Assembly: GCA_021613335.1 (NCBI GenBank)
Contig: JAJTWR010000182.1
Coordinates: 859,501-923,500, forward strand
Direction of reading: 5' to 3'
DNA length: 64,000 nt
Source: Whitmania pigra
Lineage: Eukaryota > Annelida > Clitellata > Hirudinida > Haemopidae
This document shows positions 58,927-64,000 of the stretch, one piece after another. Each line of letters opens with the position of its first letter. Position 1 is the stretch's first letter. The notes under the pieces are model-generated. The model had not been told where the DNA came from, did no database searches, and worked only from the letters and a program-made list of their open reading frames with translations. The translations under genes and the position numbers were made by a program.

Positions 58927-61200
58927 TCAAATGTGGTTGCACCTGTGGCAAACTCTAAACGAACCGAGGTCCCTGCAACCGCAGTAGCCGTAAAATATCC
59001 CATAGTTCACCGGCAGGACGTTCGGGCCGCTGGTTGGGCATTTTGGCGCCGGTGCGGTCGTGGTGGTAGTCATGGCTGTCGACCGTTGTCGCTGGTAAAA
59101 GATGTTCTGCGGCAAAGAAAAGTGGTGGTACCTTATGTTCTCGTGAGGGTTCTTCAGGCGGTTTTCCACCGATCTCGGTTTATGGGCTGAGAGGTCAGCC
59201 ATTCGAAACCCTTCGTGTGCCCCGTATTCTGGGAGGCGGTTAGAGTTGTAGTTGTCGTAATAGTTGGTGCTGTCTTTGACGACGTTTTGTTGCTGTTGTT
59301 GTTCCAATTTATGGTTAAGGTTTATTCTTGAAACCTCGTAATGGGGATTAAAACTTTTGGCCAGGACTCTGGCAGCATGACTTGAATCCTTGATGGTGGT
59401 GGACGTGGCAGTGATAGTTGGTGTGGTGATGACTGTTGTGACAGCTGTGGTGATGGGATGAGTGGTGTGATGATGATGATGGTGATGTTTGCGGCTCATC
59501 ATCTCGTGAAGTTGTTTCTTCATCTTTGTGTTTTCCTCTTTTTTGATCACCAATTCCTTGGTGCACTTTCTCAACGTCTGATGATGATTGTGATCATGAT
59601 CCTCCTTCTTTTCTGTCAGTCTCTTCAGCCTCGAACTGCACTCGCCCTTGACCTTGCAGCTCCTCTCGGATACCTGTAGTGTGGCGGAACACCTGTTTAC
59701 GCCATCCTGTGCGCATAAACACCTGAATCTTTTCTCCTTCCTCGATTTCTTTTTATCTTCTTCAGGTACTTCTGATGATTCGGGAGGATCATTGCTCATC
59801 CAGGTGCTCCAGGTTGATACTGAAGTGTCTGAGTTAAAAACGGCATTAAGGTTAATAATAATGTTTAACATCAATTAATAATAATGATTATTAATAACAT
59901 TAATTAATAATAATGTTTAGCATCAATTTATGTCTCTAAATGTTTTGACCTTGGAACTTTTTTGTTGAATGATTTGTGTCTTCCAAAAGTGGATGATTTC
60001 AATGTTGAAATGTATTAAATCGAGCTATAAAATCTTTGTCCAATTATCCCTCCGTCTGTCCATGCACACATCCATCCATCCATCCAGTTATTGCACTTGT
60101 GTTTTGTAAATTGGCACCATATTTTCCGAATTGCTTCCAAATGTTCGCTTTCCAGCTGCTATTAATGCCATCATCATCACCGTCGTCGTCGAGGTCGTCA
60201 TCATCATCACCGAGGTCGCCATCATCAACATCATGATATTTATCATCTTTCTCCTAATAGCCAATCAATCAACCAATACATCAACCACTTTTTCAACCTC
60301 CTAGCACTCAACCAAATGCCCATTCGATCTTATTTGCGGAAAACATCTTCTTTTTCTGCTAGCCATTCAGAGGCTGTTTTTCAGTGGTTCACGTGATGAG
60401 ATTTCACATCCGGTGTTGAGCCTCCTCAACGTGCAGACGTGGGAAACTTTCCCTCCAAAAAATCGTTTCCCTCGTCTTAAGATTTCGACTTTTCATGAGG
60501 AAAAAAAAGCTTTTGAAAAACTTGAGACAAAATATTTTACAAATTTATTTTCATTTATTTCTATTTTATTTCTATATTTATTTTTATTTGTTGAGGTGGC
60601 GTTCACAGTCACGCAGCAATTACAAACATTTTTGCAAGGAAAGACGAAGGGTGGTCGAATGGGTTAAACTGTCGAAGGCCATAAAGCCTTTAAAATCCCT
60701 GTGATTGGTGGGAAATATTATCGAGAGGCGATTGGATGTGCATCATCACGTGATCACCAGTATTCATCAGCACGTGATGTTCAGAAAAATATAAGTCGAT
60801 TAAGATGGAATATTGTAATTTTGACACATATTTTGTAACAACTATTTTAACATGCTAAATGGTTTGACATTGAAATTTGAAAAGATGTTGTTTGACTTAC
60901 ATTATCACTTGACTATTGCAATAAAAACAATTGTTGATCTTCATTAACAAATGAAATAAACTTGTCACTTGTAAGCAATTACTTACAACATCTCCAAGCA
61001 TCGATCTTACCTTCACAACTTTTGAGTTTGCAGGGTCTGATGACGTAATTATCACCAGAACACCTGAGAGCATTCCTCAGGTCTGAACTTGTCGAGAGCC
61101 TTCCAAGGTCGTCGAGGCAGACTAGCATCCTCATCTGGATTCCGTCGCCACAAGTCACCGAACATTTTGACCAGTCACTCCAACCGTACCATGTTCTTTC
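58927..61200 (-). CDS. Thrombospondin type 1 repeat protein, 3' exons
   Basis: Two minus-strand exons join in phase. Exon 61011 to about 61198 encodes a TSP1 repeat: TWYGWSDWSKCSVTCGDGIQ then CLDDLGRLSTSSDLRNALRC and IRPCKLKSC, donor gtaaga. Exon 58927-59828 follows acceptor ctcag and begins a second, atypical repeat (TSVSTWSTWMSND...FRCLCAQDG...CSATLQVSERSC...GECS). Then come a coiled, Lys/Glu-rich stretch, poly-His (SRKHHHHHHH), Thr-rich low complexity and poly-Gln. It ends in a Cys-bearing tail YGYCGCRDLGSFRVCHRC. TSP1 repeats are extracellular, binding glycosaminoglycans and matrix or guidance receptors. The N-terminal exons, including the signal peptide, lie to the right, possibly outside the window, so the subfamily (ADAMTS-like, spondin-like or other) is unknown. 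Confidence 0.75.
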
Positions 61201-61204
61201 TATC

Positions 61205-62990
61205 CAATGAATATATTCATAGATGAATGAGTTAATTAATAAATTAACTTAATATTTAATTGATCGATGAATGACTTAACTTTTTAAATTGCTTAATTAA
61301 GTTATAGTTAGCTTGAATGTAAGTAAACTGAGAATCCAGTATTGGATTTTACTGGTAAATAAATGTTCTAAATTTAAGAAAAAGTATTTGACAAAGCCTA
61401 AAGACTTCTGATTATAATGACTAAACGATTGCAGAACTTTGTGGAACAAAACGCCCCTGTGGGGAGACCAAGGAGACATGTGGTGCTCATGGCAACGGTT
61501 GTCAAGGTTACTAAGGGTGACTAAGGAGTGGTTGAAATATTAACTCCTCTTTGACAGGAGGCCAAAAGATCCATCTTTATTTTTTTTTTCTTCGCTCAGT
61601 TCAGAAGGAAATACATAGTTGTTGTTGTTGTTGTTTTTGTTGTTGTTGTTATTATTATTATTTTATTCATTCATTAAACTCAACAGTAATTGGCTGGAAA
61701 GTCAGTGAATATGCATTGCTCTGAAAAGTTCCTTTTCAAGTCGATCTTTCCTACCTTTACGTCTGCTGAACATGCAACCGTATTAATATAATAGTATAAT
61801 ATATATAATATATATAATATATATAATATAATAGTATGCCTGTGTTGGACAAAATTAATCTGGAAGCACTTTCTACCAGTCAAACTGCAGAAATGACGTG
61901 TTGAAATATCTAATTTTTGGAGATTTCAAAAAAAGTTCGAGAGTCGTAAAATAGCAATAGAAAGGAAATGGATGGAATTCATGGTCGAGATGTTCAGATA
62001 CTTCACTCCAAACGAGAGCTTCGTACTGACATATTTGGAGGACTTTGCCGCCAAAAGTTTTCGCACCTTTCCAACTTAGCGAGACCTGAGGGGCCTGGGT
62101 TGCCATTTATGGTTGGGGTGTTAGTGAGAGATGGGAAGAGATATTCCAGGGTCGAAGAATTATTGTGTTGATTTATTAAAACTTATAAGAATTATTATTA
62201 TTGTTGTTATTGTTATTGATACTATTAATATTTTTATTATTATCATTGTCTCTTCTGTTAATGTTGTTCTGTTATTATTAATTGCTTTTAAATAGCGTAT
62301 TTACATGTTTATATATAAAAATAAATTTGTCGATGCAAATGAATTCACTGAATTTCTATGGTTTAACAAATCAATTAAGCATAATTTTCATCAGTAATTT
62401 ATGTTCGAGAGGTCTGTGAGATCAATGAATCCGCTATAAAAGTGTAATCTTATTTTCCAAAAGTACTTTATTTTTGACGATAAAATGTCGCATAATGTGC
62501 GCTTATTATTATTCATGTTATTATTATTATTATTATTATTATTATGTTATATGTTATTTCTATTTTAAATATTATACAATAATATTGTTATTATTATTAT
62601 TATTATTTTAAATATTACTTAATGTTATGATTTCTTGATCAAAAATTACATTTGTATGTCTATTTACAGATATTCATCCATACACTTATTTAAACTCCAA
62701 CAAAAATCTCTGCTCGAATGTACTCAGTATTTTTAGAATGGGATTTTTTTTTACAACCAGGTTGATTAACTTAACTGGGAATTGTAGGCGACACTTTTAT
62801 TTTTACAAATTGCTCTTTAATTGATACAATTATTTCTTCAAGTTAAATTTAATAATTAGAAATAGTTAGCAATTTTTAAATGAAAATTGGGAATTGCAGT
62901 GTGGAGTTATTTAACCTTTCTCATCATCTGATAATTGGAATCAATCAAAAGACTGGACAACCAGTTGTGTCTAAACAAATCAGATTAAAG
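61205..62990. other. Intron or intergenic DNA with microsatellites
   Basis: (TTG/TTA)n at about 61618-61665, a TATAAT-type dinucleotide tract at 61795-61838, (TTA)n at 62505-62545. A plus-strand stretch at 61921-62073 reads WMEFMVEMFRYFTPNESF then VLTYLEDFAAKSF before a stop. It looks protein-like but has no clear start or splice site and no recognised family. Confidence 0.35.
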
Positions 62991-62994
62991 CTAT

Positions 62995-63032
62995 TATTAT
63001 TGTTGTTGTTGTAGTTGCTATTATTACCATTA

Positions 63033-63103
<71 letters not shown>

Positions 63104-63186
63104 TGGTTATTATTATTATTATTAGGGTTATTGTTATTATTATTACTATTATTCTGGTTATTATTATTATTATTGTTATTATCATC

Positions 63187-63237
<51 letters not shown>

Positions 63238-63240
63238 GAC
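62995..63240. repeat. Long (TTA)n microsatellite
   Basis: About 245 bp of TTA triplets with TTG, TTC and GTT variants. The poly-Asn and poly-Ile open frames on the minus strand (62980-63405) are products of it. Confidence 0.95.
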
Positions 63241-64000
63241 AAAAAGACAAAATCTGATGCAGGACACGTTTGCAAAAATGAAGAAAGAAGTTGAAGGAAA
63301 GTAATTTATCTTCCGCAATGGAAGCGGAAGATGTTTGGATGGTTGCAGTTGAAAAAAAGGTTGATTGATTAATTGCGTTATACTTGCGTTAAAATAATCA
63401 ATCAATCTATTAATTGCATTATATTAAATTACACCAATCAATCAAACGATTAGTTGCGTTGTAATGAATTAATCAAGCGATTAATTGCATTATAATGAAT
63501 TAAATCAATCAATAACTGATGAATTAATTAATAAATAACAAATGCACAATGAAACGCACTCAAATTCTCGACAACAGGACAGGAATTTATGGAGGGCAGG
63601 TCTGAATGGATGCACCTTTGTTCCGATGTCGACCATTCGCAATAGGGATCCTGTACTGACTCACACAACCTGGTTGATCATTATTGCAGGTTATATTTTT
63701 AGCAGCTCAAAGTATCAATCAACAAATACGTTAATTTAATCATAATTGAATGTAATTATAATTATTTATTTTAAAAATTGTTGTCTATGCAATATTCATC
63801 TTTATTTATTATAGTTATTATTATTTTTACCATTATTATTATTATCATTATTGTTGTTATAATTACTGTTCACTAACGTCTTCGTATTGAATCTGTGGCA
63901 TCTTTCTTTTGACACTTGATAAACTCTTTCAGTGGTGCCCACGATTAATAAACCCTGGAAATAAGAAATATCTATATATTATTAATTAAAATGAAATAAA
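63241..64000. other. Window end; possible minus-strand exon
   Basis: At about 63882-63957 the minus strand has an acceptor (cttatttccag), a frame reading LLIVGTTERVYQVSKERCHR and a donor-like gttagt, which could be a further exon of the TSP1 gene. Support is weak. The rest is AT-rich, with a diverged tandem motif built on 'attaattgcgttata' at 63365-63500. Confidence 0.3.

Noticed and set aside
62980..63405. 141-codon poly-Asn/Ile frame
   Set aside because: Product of the TTA microsatellite; no conserved segment.

Overview
This window is animal nuclear DNA. It is AT-rich, its genes are split into many short exons with canonical GT/AG borders, and it holds metazoan-specific families, LINE, Ty3/gypsy and hAT elements and many trinucleotide microsatellites. 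The gene content and the expansion of Asn/His/Asp/Gln-coding triplets suggest a spiralian invertebrate such as an annelid or mollusc, but the species cannot be fixed from sequence alone. There is no prokaryotic operon logic and no CRISPR, phage or plasmid feature.

Layout. About 1-2.65 kb holds a decayed retroelement C-terminal fragment. About 2.9-6.5 kb (minus) holds the N-terminal two thirds of an organic anion transporter (SLCO/OATP). About 8.4-16.5 kb (minus) holds a nearly complete gamma-tubulin complex component 5 gene (TUBGCP5). Its start lies about 1.9 kb from the start of a plus-strand PDZ plus ZM-motif protein of the ZASP/PDLIM type (18.4-23.05 kb), so the two are divergent. A LINE 3' fragment sits in one intron of the PDZ gene. 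About 24.97-25.87 kb (minus) is an H-type ferritin with a one-base frameshift in its third exon. A short hAT element with a perfect 8-bp target duplication lies at 27.19-28.42 kb, inserted in a tRNA-like sequence.

From 28.8 to 43.7 kb there are two tandem copies of an unrecognised multi-exon gene. Copy 2 (40.57-43.69 kb) looks intact. Copy 1 (28.8-36.1 kb) is split by a two-ORF LINE (ORF2 intact, 983 aa) and a retroelement fragment, and is decayed at its 3' end. Between the copies lie a TFIIS (TCEA) retro-pseudogene on the minus strand and an internally deleted Ty3/gypsy element.

From 44.6 to 50.5 kb is a transposon graveyard: a Glu-rich gag-like retroelement ORF interrupted by a 5'-truncated LINE with a 7-bp target duplication, a BED-finger hAT remnant, and a third copy of the 2-kb/33-kb repeat family. 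The stretch 50.6-58.9 kb is mostly empty, with an LTR-like segment, one isolated minus-strand terminal exon, and a small zinc-finger-like ORF. The last 5 kb holds the 3' exons of a secreted or extracellular thrombospondin type 1 repeat gene (minus) and long TTA microsatellites.

The host genes are unrelated in function (transport, microtubule nucleation, muscle/adhesion scaffold, iron storage, extracellular matrix). No convincing novel multi-gene system is visible. The most notable items are the unrecognised duplicated gene family, the frameshifted ferritin, and several well-resolved transposon insertions and chimeras.
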